Source: Actinomycetota bacterium
GTDB lineage: Bacteria > Actinomycetota > Acidimicrobiia > Acidimicrobiales > RAAP-2
Assembly: GCA_009726065.1 (NCBI GenBank)
Contig: WLNA01000004.1
Location: forward strand, 1 to 40,672
Direction: 5' to 3'
DNA length: 40,672 nucleotides
The translations under genes were made by a program, and so were the position numbers. Under the pieces are notes generated by a model. The model searched no databases, was not told the origin of the DNA, and was given only the letters and a program-made list of their open reading frames with translations. Positions 15,271 through 23,482 of the stretch are shown here, piece after piece (position 1 is the stretch's first letter; each line of letters begins with the position of its first letter).

Positions 15271-17112
15271 ATGACTAACCCACGCCTGGAACCTATGTTT
15301 CACGCGAGTGGACCGAGTCCGGCCTTTGAACACATAGGCGAAACACAACGCTTTGCGGGCCCCCGAGCCGAAATATCACGAGACCGAAATTTGGCGTGGT
15401 GGCGTCGCATCATGCCAGTTCTTAAAAGCCACCGCCTAACTTTTATTGGCGCCATTTCCTTCAGCTTCGTGAGTCTGATTTTTCAAACCCTCGTGCCGAA
15501 AATTTTGATGAGTGCCATCGAACGTTTGACGCCCGGACATCACCAACCAATTCACGACATCGTGGTCGCCGTGCTGATTATCGGACTCCTGGCCGGCGTG
15601 GCGGGCTATCTCTCCCGACGATTTCTCTTCACTACTGCGTACAACGTCGAATCAGATCTTCGCAATTTAATGTACGAACACTTGACGTGGCTGTCCTTCA
15701 GCTTCTATGACCGCGTGCAGAGCGGACAACTCATCAGCCGTGCCAACAGCGACATCCGTTCAGTACAGATGTACTTCACCTTCGCCCCCCAGATCATCGT
15801 GCAGTGCGGGATTGGCGTCATCGCATTTGGCTTCATGCTCTCGATCAACGTGACACTGGCCCTCATTGCCATGATCACCATGCCCATCATGTACGTCGTC
15901 GGTATCAAGATGCGTCAAGTGATGTTTCCAATTTCCTGGATCATCCAAGCTCGACTGGCGGAAGTCGCCGCCATCGTTGACGAAAACATCAACGGAGTTC
16001 GAGTCGTGAAATCATTCGCCCAAGAGGCGTCCGAGATAAATCGTCTGGCCGACGCTTCCGAAAAAGTGGCGTGGGCCTACACCAAGGATGCCGACATTCG
16101 TGGACAGTGGGCACCGTGGGTCCAGAATCTTCCCCAACTCGGACTCGCCCTCGTCTTATTCTTTGGGGGATGGATGGTCACCCTGGGCCACGCCCCTATC
16201 GGTGCCATCGTCGCTTTCAATGCCTATCTCTTAATGTTGCAAGCGCCCTTCATGATGTTGGGGCAACTTGTCATGATGGGTCAGCGCGCTCGAGCAAGTG
16301 CCGAACGCATTTTCGAAATTCTTGACGAGCAGCCCGAGATTACTGAGCGACCAGGCGCGGTCGACCTTCTTGATGTGCAAGGTGAAGTCGTCTTTGATCA
16401 CGTCCGCTTCGGGTACGCCGAAGGGGCTGACATTCTGCAGGACTTCCACGTGACTATTCGGGCCGGGGAGTCAGTAGCGCTCGTCGGTCGAACAGGTTCC
16501 GGTAAGTCCACCGTGGCACGATTAGTGGCCCGTTTTTATGACGTCCGTGATGGTTCGATTCTCATTGACAATCATGATGTTCGCGATGTCACGCTTCCTA
16601 GTTTGAGATCCAACGTGGGCCTCGTGCTCGACGAACCATTTCTTTTTTCAGTTTCAATCCGAGAGAACATTTCGTACGGACAAGCCGACGCCACACTCGA
16701 TCAGATCATCAGTGCCGCGAAGGCAGCTAACGCTCATGGGTTCATTGAACAACTGCCCGATGGGTACGACACGGTCGTTGGCGAACGGGGCTACACCTTG
16801 TCGGGTGGACAACGCCAGCGTATTGCCATCGCCCGAACCTTGCTCGTCAACCCGCCCATTCTCATCCTCGACGATGCCACTAGCGCCATTGACGTTCACG
16901 TGGAGGCTGAAATCCACGAAGCTCTCGAAGCACTGCTGGAACACCGCACCACCTTGGTGATTGCCCATCGGATTTCCACGATCGCCCTGGCCAAGCGGGT
17001 CATACTCTTGGAGGATGGTCGCGTCGTTGCCGAAGGCACGCACGACGAGCTGTTGGCCTCCATCCCTCTCTACGCCGAAGTACTGGCGCAGACAACTTCG
17101 GAGAACCTCTAA
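15271..17112 (+). CDS. ABC exporter half-transporter 1 (degenerate Walker B/Q-loop, consensus LSGGQ)
   Basis: 613 residues: an N-terminal six-helix transmembrane domain (about 45-330) and a C-terminal ATPase. Walker A is GRTGSGKST (about 406-414) and the signature LSGGQRQR (about 510). Walker B is ILILDDATSAID, with Asp where the catalytic Glu should be, and the Q-loop is VLDEPFLF, with Asp in place of Gln. The H-loop His is present (VIAHRIST). This pattern is that of the degenerate subunit in heterodimeric exporters such as TM287/288 and BmrCD. Its stop overlaps the next gene's ATG (TAATG), so both subunits should be made together. Exports a lipid, drug or peptide of unknown identity. Confidence 0.95.
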   Translation: MTNPRLEPMFHASGPSPAFEHIGETQRFAGPRAEISRDRNLAWWRRIMPVLKSHRLTFIGAISFSFVSLIFQTLVPKILMSAIERLTPGHHQPIHDIVVAVLIIGLLAGVAGYLSRRFLFTTAYNVESDLRNLMYEHLTWLSFSFYDRVQSGQLISRANSDIRSVQMYFTFAPQIIVQCGIGVIAFGFMLSINVTLALIAMITMPIMYVVGIKMRQVMFPISWIIQARLAEVAAIVDENINGVRVVKSFAQEASEINRLADASEKVAWAYTKDADIRGQWAPWVQNLPQLGLALVLFFGGWMVTLGHAPIGAIVAFNAYLLMLQAPFMMLGQLVMMGQRARASAERIFEILDEQPEITERPGAVDLLDVQGEVVFDHVRFGYAEGADILQDFHVTIRAGESVALVGRTGSGKSTVARLVARFYDVRDGSILIDNHDVRDVTLPSLRSNVGLVLDEPFLFSVSIRENISYGQADATLDQIISAAKAANAHGFIEQLPDGYDTVVGERGYTLSGGQRQRIAIARTLLVNPPILILDDATSAIDVHVEAEIHEALEALLEHRTTLVIAHRISTIALAKRVILLEDGRVVAEGTHDELLASIPLYAEVLAQTTSENL

Positions 17113-19052
17113 TGGCCTGGGGTGGCGGATGGGGTGGCGGCCCTGGGATGGGTGGCCAGCACCCAGGAGCCACCGGTGGCACGGGACTGCCGTTCGGTGG
17201 TATTCCTCAAGAACTCATGGACGGGGTTAAGAAGATCGTCGCCAATGAACCTTCCCACCCGCCGGCCACCCTCTCGTTTCAACAGCTTCCGAGTGAAGCG
17301 GAATCACGACGTTTGACCCTTGGCCGAATGGTTCGATCGCACACGGGTCTCTTCGCATTTGCGTCACTCCTCGTGGTCTTGATCTCAGTTGCATCACAAG
17401 CGGGCCCGGCATTGGTGGGCTACGCCATCGACCACGGGATGCAGCCTGGGCATCACTCCATGCGTGTCATTGCAATCTGCTCTATTGCCTATCTGAGTGC
17501 CGCGCTGGTGGCCTCGCTCTTTCAGCGGTGGCAGGCTTCCGTCTCCGGACGGTTGGCTTCGCGCGTCATGTACGACTTACGAATCAAAGTATTTACTCAC
17601 TTTCAACGACTAAGTCTGGACTTCTTCACCGAAGAGAAGGCCGGCGTCTTAATGAGCCGCATGACAAGCGACATTGAAAACCTCCAGCAACTCCTTCAAG
17701 ACGGCCTCGCCCAGTTCGCCATGCAGGGTCTCACGATGATCATCATCATCATTGCCCTCTTCTCAACCAACGTCGTGCTCGCCACGTGGACCGTGCTACT
17801 CGTTATTCCAATCCTCGTAGTGCTCACAATTTGGTTTCACATCAGTAGCGAAAAGGGGTACTTGCGAGCCCGTGACGCCATTGCCAACGTGCTCGCCGAC
17901 CTCTCAGAATCGCTGTACGGGATTCGGGTGGTCACGGCCAACAACCGTCAACGACACAACATCATTCATCACCGCAATGTGGTTGGTGAGTACCGCAATG
18001 CCAACATGTTCACCGGTCAAATCATGAGCGTCTACGGACCGGTAACAATCATGGTCGGGATTTTGAGCCAGGCGCTGTTGTTAGGGATTGGAGGCCAAAT
18101 GGTGCTTCGGGGCGAGCTCTCACTCGGTGGTCTCACTTTGTTTATTTTGTACTTAAACAGATTCTTCCAACCGATTCAGCTCCTCGTACAGCAGTACAAC
18201 CTCTTACAGCAGGGCCGATCGTCGATTATTCGGTTACGCGAGTTACTGGCAATATCGCCTTCAGTTAATGAAGTACCAAATGCCATCACACTGCCGCCGA
18301 TTACTGGTCGTCTCACTTTTGAGGACGTCTCCTTCGGATACATCCCCGGGCGTCCCGTTCTCGAGCACGTCAACCTGGAGATTGCCCCAGGCGAGAGTGT
18401 CGCCTTCGTGGGACCAACGGGTGCCGGCAAGTCGACTCTCGCCAAACTGGCCACGCGCTTTTACGACCCGACGGCTGGTCGAGTGCTCGTTGACGGTGTC
18501 GATCTCACGACGGTCACCATGCATTCGCTCCGCAGCCAGCTAGGTGTCGTTCCCCAGGAACCCTTCCTCTTTTCGGGCACCGTTCGGGTGAACCTGCGCT
18601 TCGGGCGTCCCGGTGCCACAGATGCCGACATCGACGAGGCCGTTGATGTCGTAGGCCTGCGCGACCTGATTGATCGACTACCCAACGGACTGGACACGGT
18701 GGTGCACGAGCGGGGTCAAACCCTTTCAGCTGGCGAACGCCAACTCCTCGCTCTCGCACGGGCTTTTCTGGCTCGCCCTCGAGTTCTCGTGCTGGATGAA
18801 GCAACATCGTCGTTAGACCTACGGAGTGAAACCATTATCGAGCGCGCCCTTGACCGAATGCTCGAAGGCCGCACGGCAATTTTGATTGCCCACCGCCTGA
18901 CTACGGCCCAGCGGGCCGATCGAATTGTCGTGGTTGACCAGGGCGGCATCGTTGAAGTTGGTAGCCACCAAGAGCTCGTACAGGCGCAGGGTATTTATGC
19001 CGGAATGTACGAAGCGTGGATTGCGTCCGGAGGACGCGATACCTCGCTCTAA
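17112..19052 (+). CDS. ABC exporter half-transporter 2 (consensus Walker B, degenerate signature)
   Basis: 646 residues. It begins with a glycine-rich tail (MAWGGGWGGGPGMGG then GATGGTGLPFGGIP), a feature often seen in actinobacterial exporters of this kind, followed by a six-helix membrane domain (about 75-365). Its ATPase has Walker A GPTGAGKST (about 433), Q-loop VPQEPFLF with Gln, Walker B VLVLDEATSSLD with the catalytic Glu, and H-loop LIAHRLTT. The signature is LSAGERQ instead of LSGGQ. Thus this subunit's Walker motifs pair with the good LSGGQ of partner 1 to make the active site, and its own LSAGE closes the inactive one. Overlaps the partner by one base and the convergent hydrolase by four (CTAA). 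Confidence 0.95.
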   Translation: MAWGGGWGGGPGMGGQHPGATGGTGLPFGGIPQELMDGVKKIVANEPSHPPATLSFQQLPSEAESRRLTLGRMVRSHTGLFAFASLLVVLISVASQAGPALVGYAIDHGMQPGHHSMRVIAICSIAYLSAALVASLFQRWQASVSGRLASRVMYDLRIKVFTHFQRLSLDFFTEEKAGVLMSRMTSDIENLQQLLQDGLAQFAMQGLTMIIIIIALFSTNVVLATWTVLLVIPILVVLTIWFHISSEKGYLRARDAIANVLADLSESLYGIRVVTANNRQRHNIIHHRNVVGEYRNANMFTGQIMSVYGPVTIMVGILSQALLLGIGGQMVLRGELSLGGLTLFILYLNRFFQPIQLLVQQYNLLQQGRSSIIRLRELLAISPSVNEVPNAITLPPITGRLTFEDVSFGYIPGRPVLEHVNLEIAPGESVAFVGPTGAGKSTLAKLATRFYDPTAGRVLVDGVDLTTVTMHSLRSQLGVVPQEPFLFSGTVRVNLRFGRPGATDADIDEAVDVVGLRDLIDRLPNGLDTVVHERGQTLSAGERQLLALARAFLARPRVLVLDEATSSLDLRSETIIERALDRMLEGRTAILIAHRLTTAQRADRIVVVDQGGIVEVGSHQELVQAQGIYAGMYEAWIASGGRDTSL

Positions 19053-19915
19053 GCCAAATCGGCGACGCCGGAAATTTCGGCCGTGACTTCCTGCCAGAGT
19101 GGTTCGGGCAAGCTGTGACCCATCCCGGGATATACGACGTGCTTGGCGTGAGGAATCGACGCAGCCGTTGCCTCGCCACCCGAAGGGGTCACCAGAGGAT
19201 CCTCGTCGCCGTGAAGCACTAAGACCGGCATGGTGAGCGTGGCAAGCCCTGGTCGGCGGTCGGGTGAGGCTACGACGGCGCATAGATGGCGAAGTACACC
19301 CACGGGATTGCGTCCACGGTTCATCGCGGTGATGGCCTGTTCGCGGACCCACGTTGCATCTGGGGGGTAGACCGGTCCATTTGTGAGTTGCCAATTCTCC
19401 AACTCTTCGGCGAGAAATGTTTCCAAATCGGCGCTACGAGGTCGGGTCAACATCTCCATGCACTCTGGCGTTGACGTGCCCACTTCGAGAGGTGCGGGCG
19501 TCGACATAATCGAAGTGAGTGTCAGTGTTAGTTCGGGGAAACTAATCGCAAACTGCTGAGCAATCATTCCCCCCAGCGAGACGCCCACTACGTGTTGCGC
19601 GCCGAGTCCGAGAGCCTTCACTAATGCGGCTCCGTCGTTGGCCATGTCGCTAATGAAGTACGGGGGAGGTGTGAGGCCAAACAAGATGGCGCCGGCATCT
19701 GGTTCCCCGTGCTCATCTAAGTGTGTCGATAAGCCAACGTCGCGATTGTCGTAGGAAGTGACAAAGAATCCGGCGGCCACCAACGAGTTGAGAAAACCTT
19801 CCGGCCAACTCGTTATCTGGGCACCCAAGCCACAGATCAAAAGTAGCGGGCGACCAGTGGGCTCACCATACTGCTCGTAGTAAATCTCAATTCCGTTCGC
19901 AGCAACCTTTGGCAT
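19049..19915 (-). CDS. Alpha/beta hydrolase
   Basis: 288 residues from ATG at 19915, chosen over 19960 because GGGGAG lies 6 nt upstream and MPKVAANGIEIYYEQYGEPT is the normal start of this family. Nucleophile elbow VVGVSLGGMIAQ (GxSxG), oxyanion region LLICGLGAQITSWP, catalytic Asp in VLHGDEDPLV, catalytic His in GMGHSLP. Such proteins hydrolyse esters or related bonds; some are annotated as aclacinomycin methylesterase- or haloperoxidase-like. No substrate can be assigned. It follows the terminator of the F420-type oxidoreductase gene, so it must have its own promoter or depend on readthrough. Confidence 0.9.
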   Translation of the reverse strand: MPKVAANGIEIYYEQYGEPTGRPLLLICGLGAQITSWPEGFLNSLVAAGFFVTSYDNRDVGLSTHLDEHGEPDAGAILFGLTPPPYFISDMANDGAALVKALGLGAQHVVGVSLGGMIAQQFAISFPELTLTLTSIMSTPAPLEVGTSTPECMEMLTRPRSADLETFLAEELENWQLTNGPVYPPDATWVREQAITAMNRGRNPVGVLRHLCAVVASPDRRPGLATLTMPVLVLHGDEDPLVTPSGGEATAASIPHAKHVVYPGMGHSLPEPLWQEVTAEISGVADLA

Positions 19916-19955
19916 GCCGACTCCCCTCGTGCTCACCAACTCTAGAAGGTGGAAA

Positions 19956-19990
19956 CGCAAAAGGCGGCGCCGGTTGCCCGGCGCCGCCTT
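19956..19990 (-). terminator. Intrinsic terminator after the LLM oxidoreductase gene
   Basis: Perfect 13-bp inverted repeat AAGGCGGCGCCGG - TTGC - CCGGCGCCGCCTT (19961-19990). On the minus strand it is followed by TTTTGCG, a short U-tract. Confidence 0.85.
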
Positions 19991-20004
19991 GCGAACTGCG
20001 CTGG

Positions 20005-21054
20005 TTACATCATTTCCTTAACCATGCCAATGAGGTCGGCGTTGGTCTGGTCGCCCTGGGGCAAGGGGTGGACGTCGAGGTGGGTGACTCCGGCTTCCTT
20101 GAAGGCCGCAACGCGCTCAGCCACGTAACTCTTTGGACCACAGAGCGTGGTTAGTTCACAGAACTCAGCGGGGACGGCCGCTTCGGCCTCCTTCTTCTTG
20201 CCTGACAGGTAGAGATCCTGGATGATTGTCGCTTCCTTCTCGTAGCCGTACCGGACGGCGAGGTCGTTGTAGAAGTTACGACCCTTGGCACCCATACCGC
20301 CCACATAGAGTGCAATCATCGAGCGCTGGAGCTCACGGAGCTTGACAATCTCTTCGCCTTCACCGATGGCCAAAATACCTCCGGCCTTGGTCATCAGGGG
20401 ACCAAGCTTCGGGTCACGATTCGCTTCACCGGCGGCAAGAGCATCACCCCAAACGTCCTTGGCACGCTCGGGAATGTACATGATGGGAATCCAGCCGTTT
20501 GCAACTTCGGCCGTCATTTCCACGTTCTTGTCACCTAGTGAGGCGACCCAAATGGGGATTTCGCTGCGGAGTGGGTGGGCGATGATTTTGAGAGCCTTGC
20601 CGAGCCCCGAGCCGCCCTGTTCCTTCGTGAGGGGCATGTTATAGAACTTGCCGTGGAACTCGAGGGGCTTCTCGCGCTTCCACACTTCGCGACAGATTTC
20701 AATAGTCTCACGCGTCTTGCCGAGGGGATACGTGTACGGCACGCCGTGGAAACCCTCAATCACCTGAGGATTCGAAGCACCGATACCGAGACTGAACCGA
20801 CCGTCGGATAGCGCGTCGAGACCGGCGGCGGTCATTGCCATCAACGTGGGGGTGCGGGTGCCAATCTGCAAGATGGCCGAGCCGATTTCGACCGTCTCGG
20901 TAAGAGCGGCCAGATAACCCATCAGTGATGGGCCGTCGAAGCCATAAGCCTCGGCGACCCAGACAATGTCAAGGCCCGCCTTTTCCATTTCTACAACGTT
21001 GCGCGCGGCTTCTTTGAAGCCACCGCTGTATGCCAATTGAGTTGAGAGTTTCAT
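20005..21054 (-). CDS. LLM-class (luciferase-like) F420-dependent oxidoreductase
   Basis: 349 residues with an excellent AGGAGG five bases before ATG. It is a TIM-barrel flavin/F420-dependent protein of the luciferase-like superfamily: MKLSTQLAYSGG at the first strand, DIVWVAEAYGFDGPSLMGYLA, then IGSAILQIGTRTPTLMAMTA and the phosphate-binding RFSLGIGASNPQVIEGFHG. IPIWVASLGDKNVEMTAEVANGW is the conserved second-half strand. This resembles actinobacterial F420-dependent enzymes related to glucose-6-phosphate dehydrogenase and methylene-H4MPT reductase; actual substrate unknown, often annotated only as LLM class F420-dependent. A perfect terminator follows, so it is a single-gene unit. Confidence 0.93.
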   Translation of the reverse strand: MKLSTQLAYSGGFKEAARNVVEMEKAGLDIVWVAEAYGFDGPSLMGYLAALTETVEIGSAILQIGTRTPTLMAMTAAGLDALSDGRFSLGIGASNPQVIEGFHGVPYTYPLGKTRETIEICREVWKREKPLEFHGKFYNMPLTKEQGGSGLGKALKIIAHPLRSEIPIWVASLGDKNVEMTAEVANGWIPIMYIPERAKDVWGDALAAGEANRDPKLGPLMTKAGGILAIGEGEEIVKLRELQRSMIALYVGGMGAKGRNFYNDLAVRYGYEKEATIIQDLYLSGKKKEAEAAVPAEFCELTTLCGPKSYVAERVAAFKEAGVTHLDVHPLPQGDQTNADLIGMVKEMM

Positions 21055-21139
21055 GATTCCTCCTGGGGACTTCAGGAAACTCTAGTGTCCGTCGACGAGT
21101 CACTGGTGCCTACTTTTCTAGGCAAGTCCAATGGTTTTT

Positions 21140-22234
21140 CTAGGCGATGGCGCAACGATTCGGTCCGAGTTCCATTTCGCTTATTTCTTCGGCACTCAAG
21201 GTAGACATCCCGGCATTGAACTTGACAATTTCTATGTAATTAGGTGGTCGGTCCTTAACGTGCGTGAGGGCCCAGTTGACAAAATCCTCTTCGGAGTAGG
21301 CCAGCGCCGGCAACACCGGGCGCAGATCGCCCAAACGGGCAGTGACGAGTTCACCAAACGTCACCGGTACGGCGTCGCCCCAGTGGGCCGGAAAGATCAA
21401 GATGTCGTCGGCCAGCGTCAGTATTCGTGTGTGCAGAGTGGCGTAGAGCGCATGGGCAAACTCTTCGGCCTGATCGGCCAAATCGGGTCGGCCAACACTC
21501 TCGAGGAACAACGTGTCTCCCGTAAAGAGGGCGGCGTCACCGAGTCGATATACCGTCGAACCTTGCGTGTGGCCCGGTGCGCTGACAGCTTCAACCGTTA
21601 AGTGCACATTGTGCTCAAGTTCGACCGACAGGCCGTCTGTCAGTGGGGTGTAGGGGTAGTGAAACGTGTCGGCCGGATTGAGCACCAACGTGGCCCCCGT
21701 CGCCTCGGCTAAGGCTCTGCCTCCGCTGACATGATCCGCATGAAGGTGGGTATCGAAGACGTGGGTAATCCGAAAACCGTGATGCGAAGCGAGACTCGTG
21801 TAGCGATCGATATCAGTTGAGGGATCTATGACCGCGGCGGCCGTACCGGCACCAATGAGATAGCTCAAGCAACCCTTACCTCTACGGCGAAGCTGGATCA
21901 CCGTGGCCGCAGCGAGTGTCACTTCGACCGAGTCGTAGGTCGTGGCCCACGCTGACATTCCACCGTCCATGACTGATGCGGTAATCCCCCGCACGGCCAG
22001 CATGGCCGCACCCGAGTGCGCTCGAGCGCCTTTGGCACAGATCACAACAATCCCACGATCGCTGGGCACTTCTGCGAGTCGCGCCTCGAGCTGCCCGAGA
22101 GGGATATTGACGGCGCCAGGAATAACCCAGTCAGCGAATTCGTCCGGTTCACGAACATCGAGCAGAAAGGGACTGTGAGCTGTACCCAAAAGTGGGAGAA
22201 GTGATTCGGCCGTTGTTATGTTGGGCGTGCTCAC
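21140..22234 (-). CDS. Rhodanese - metallo-beta-lactamase fusion protein (persulfide dioxygenase-like)
   Basis: 364 residues. Residues 1-110 are a rhodanese domain (LLDVREPDEF, then active-site loop CAKGARA with the persulfide-carrying Cys). Residues about 115-364 are a metallo-beta-lactamase domain: THLHADH metal motif, APGHTQGS, FTGDTLF, and final FPAHWGD, plus SVGRPDL as in ETHE1/persulfide dioxygenases. A role in sulfide or persulfide detoxification, oxidising glutathione- or mycothiol-type persulfides and passing sulfur to the rhodanese, is inferred. The rhodanese-first order is opposite to CstB. Two successive GTG codons (22237, 22234) could start it; TAGGGT lies exactly 6 nt before the second, which I chose. 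Confidence 0.9.
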   Translation of the reverse strand: MSTPNITTAESLLPLLGTAHSPFLLDVREPDEFADWVIPGAVNIPLGQLEARLAEVPSDRGIVVICAKGARAHSGAAMLAVRGITASVMDGGMSAWATTYDSVEVTLAAATVIQLRRRGKGCLSYLIGAGTAAAVIDPSTDIDRYTSLASHHGFRITHVFDTHLHADHVSGGRALAEATGATLVLNPADTFHYPYTPLTDGLSVELEHNVHLTVEAVSAPGHTQGSTVYRLGDAALFTGDTLFLESVGRPDLADQAEEFAHALYATLHTRILTLADDILIFPAHWGDAVPVTFGELVTARLGDLRPVLPALAYSEEDFVNWALTHVKDRPPNYIEIVKFNAGMSTLSAEEISEMELGPNRCAIA

Positions 22235-22240
22235 CACGCC

Positions 22241-22246
22241 ACCCTA
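22241..22246 (-). promoter_or_regulatory. Putative leaderless -10 element (TAGGGT) of the rhodanese-MBL gene
   Basis: On the minus strand TAGGGT, 6 nt (ggcgtg), then GTG at 22234. Favors 22234 over the GTG one codon upstream. Confidence 0.45.
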
Positions 22247-22276
22247 GGACGCCGGATAGTCATTGCTGGGGTCAAT

Positions 22277-22304
22277 CGCCCCTACGGTCGCGACCCTAGG
22301 GGCG
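22277..22304. terminator. 28-bp near-perfect palindrome at the SDR stop codon (possible U-less terminator)
   Basis: Outer arms CGCCCCTA and TAGGGGCG enclose a perfect inner palindrome GGTCGCGACC, separated from the arms by one C on each side. The right arm contains the stop codon of the minus-strand SDR. It can form a long GC-rich hairpin with a 4-nt loop but has no U-tract, so it may be a U-less terminator insulating the rhodanese-MBL promoter, or a dimeric protein's binding site. Confidence 0.6.
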
Positions 22305-23243
22305 AAGAAGGCTCTCAGTCATTTCCCAAACGTTGTGAGCGTGGGCCGAATCCAGGGCGTACGGCATAACACCCAAGAACGGCTTAGCGGGATCCATGGG
22401 CCCAGCTTCCTGGCAGTTTTCCAAGTAGAGGCCTCCAACATTGTGCAGTTCCTGCCCCGTCGCGGCCCATGTCGACGTAGACGCCCCCTGGGCCGCATTC
22501 TTAAACATCGCGTTGGGATTGCCATCATCATCGATGAAACCAGCGGCTCGCTGTTCTTCGATTGGCATGTGTTTTTGCAGTCCAGTCATGATGCCACCGG
22601 GCATCACGGCATTAGCAAAAATTCCATCAGCTGAATAGCGCTTGGTGAGCTCTACGGCAAACAGTGCGTTCGCTGTCTTGGACTGTCCGTAAGACGCCCA
22701 CTTGTCGTAGGGGCGGTGTGCAAAGTTGGGATCCTCGAGATCGACGTCACTTCGCCGGTGAGCGCTAGATGAAAGTGCTACGACTCGGGCGCCGCCGCTG
22801 GCTCGCAATGCGGGCAGGAGCCCCTGAGTCAAGACGAAGTGTCCGAGATGATTTGTACCAAATTGCAATTCATAGCCCTGTTTGGTCGCTCCTTGCGGGG
22901 TCGCCATCACGCCAGCGTTATTGATGAGTATGTGGAGAGGTCGACCGCCCTCCACATACGACGCACTGACCGCGCGGACTGATTCGAGGTCAGCGAGATC
23001 CATCGCAATGAGGGTGATTCTTGATTCGAGAGCGGATCCCAAATTGGCCAAGAGGCTTTCACCTTGACCGGGAGTACGCAGCGCTACGGAAACGTGGGCA
23101 CCCGCTGTCGCAAGCGCACGAACGGTCTCGATACCGATACCAGAACCACCGCCGGTCACAAAGGCGTTGCGTCCGGTGAGCTCGATGCCGTCCACTACTT
23201 CTAGAGCCGTTGAGTGGTACCCGAATTGAGAAGTAATCGCCAT
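22296..23243 (-). CDS. Short-chain dehydrogenase/reductase (retinol-dehydrogenase-like)
   Basis: 315 residues from ATG at 23243. All classical SDR elements are intact, in contrast to the other SDR in this window: TGGGSGIG nucleotide motif, DLADLESVR, INNAGVM, FGTNHLGHF with the structural Asn, VVALSSSAHRR with catalytic Ser, and YGQSKTANALFAVEL with catalytic Tyr and Lys. The long form with the ALSSSAHRR and DLEDPNF segments is typical of SDRs annotated as retinol dehydrogenase/WW-domain oxidoreductase-like; in bacteria the substrate is usually unknown. The start is uncertain: an in-frame GTG at 23282 would add 13 residues. Its end lies in a large palindrome. Confidence 0.88.
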   Translation of the reverse strand: MAITSQFGYHSTALEVVDGIELTGRNAFVTGGGSGIGIETVRALATAGAHVSVALRTPGQGESLLANLGSALESRITLIAMDLADLESVRAVSASYVEGGRPLHILINNAGVMATPQGATKQGYELQFGTNHLGHFVLTQGLLPALRASGGARVVALSSSAHRRSDVDLEDPNFAHRPYDKWASYGQSKTANALFAVELTKRYSADGIFANAVMPGGIMTGLQKHMPIEEQRAAGFIDDDGNPNAMFKNAAQGASTSTWAATGQELHNVGGLYLENCQEAGPMDPAKPFLGVMPYALDSAHAHNVWEMTESLLRP

Positions 23244-23482
23244 ACTGATCCCGTCGTAAGTGAACGGGACGACTTTACTCACGAGCAGTTCGAGGTTTGA
23301 TAACTAGACCGTGGGCTTTTGCGGTACGGACAGCGCCACGGTGGCCCCAGTGTGCCCAGAATCGAACGACACGTTGCCAGCCGGACCGCCCGATTATCGC
23401 CAAAATTTCCACATCACGCTAATTTTTCTTACCGGTGGACAGTACGCTCACTGAAGTTGATCCTCAATCGAAAGGAACCAAA

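Noticed and set aside
23303-23482. Possible small gene upstream of the LivK-like protein
   Set aside because: The open frame at 23319-23510 has no family character and no ribosome site and overlaps the real start region.
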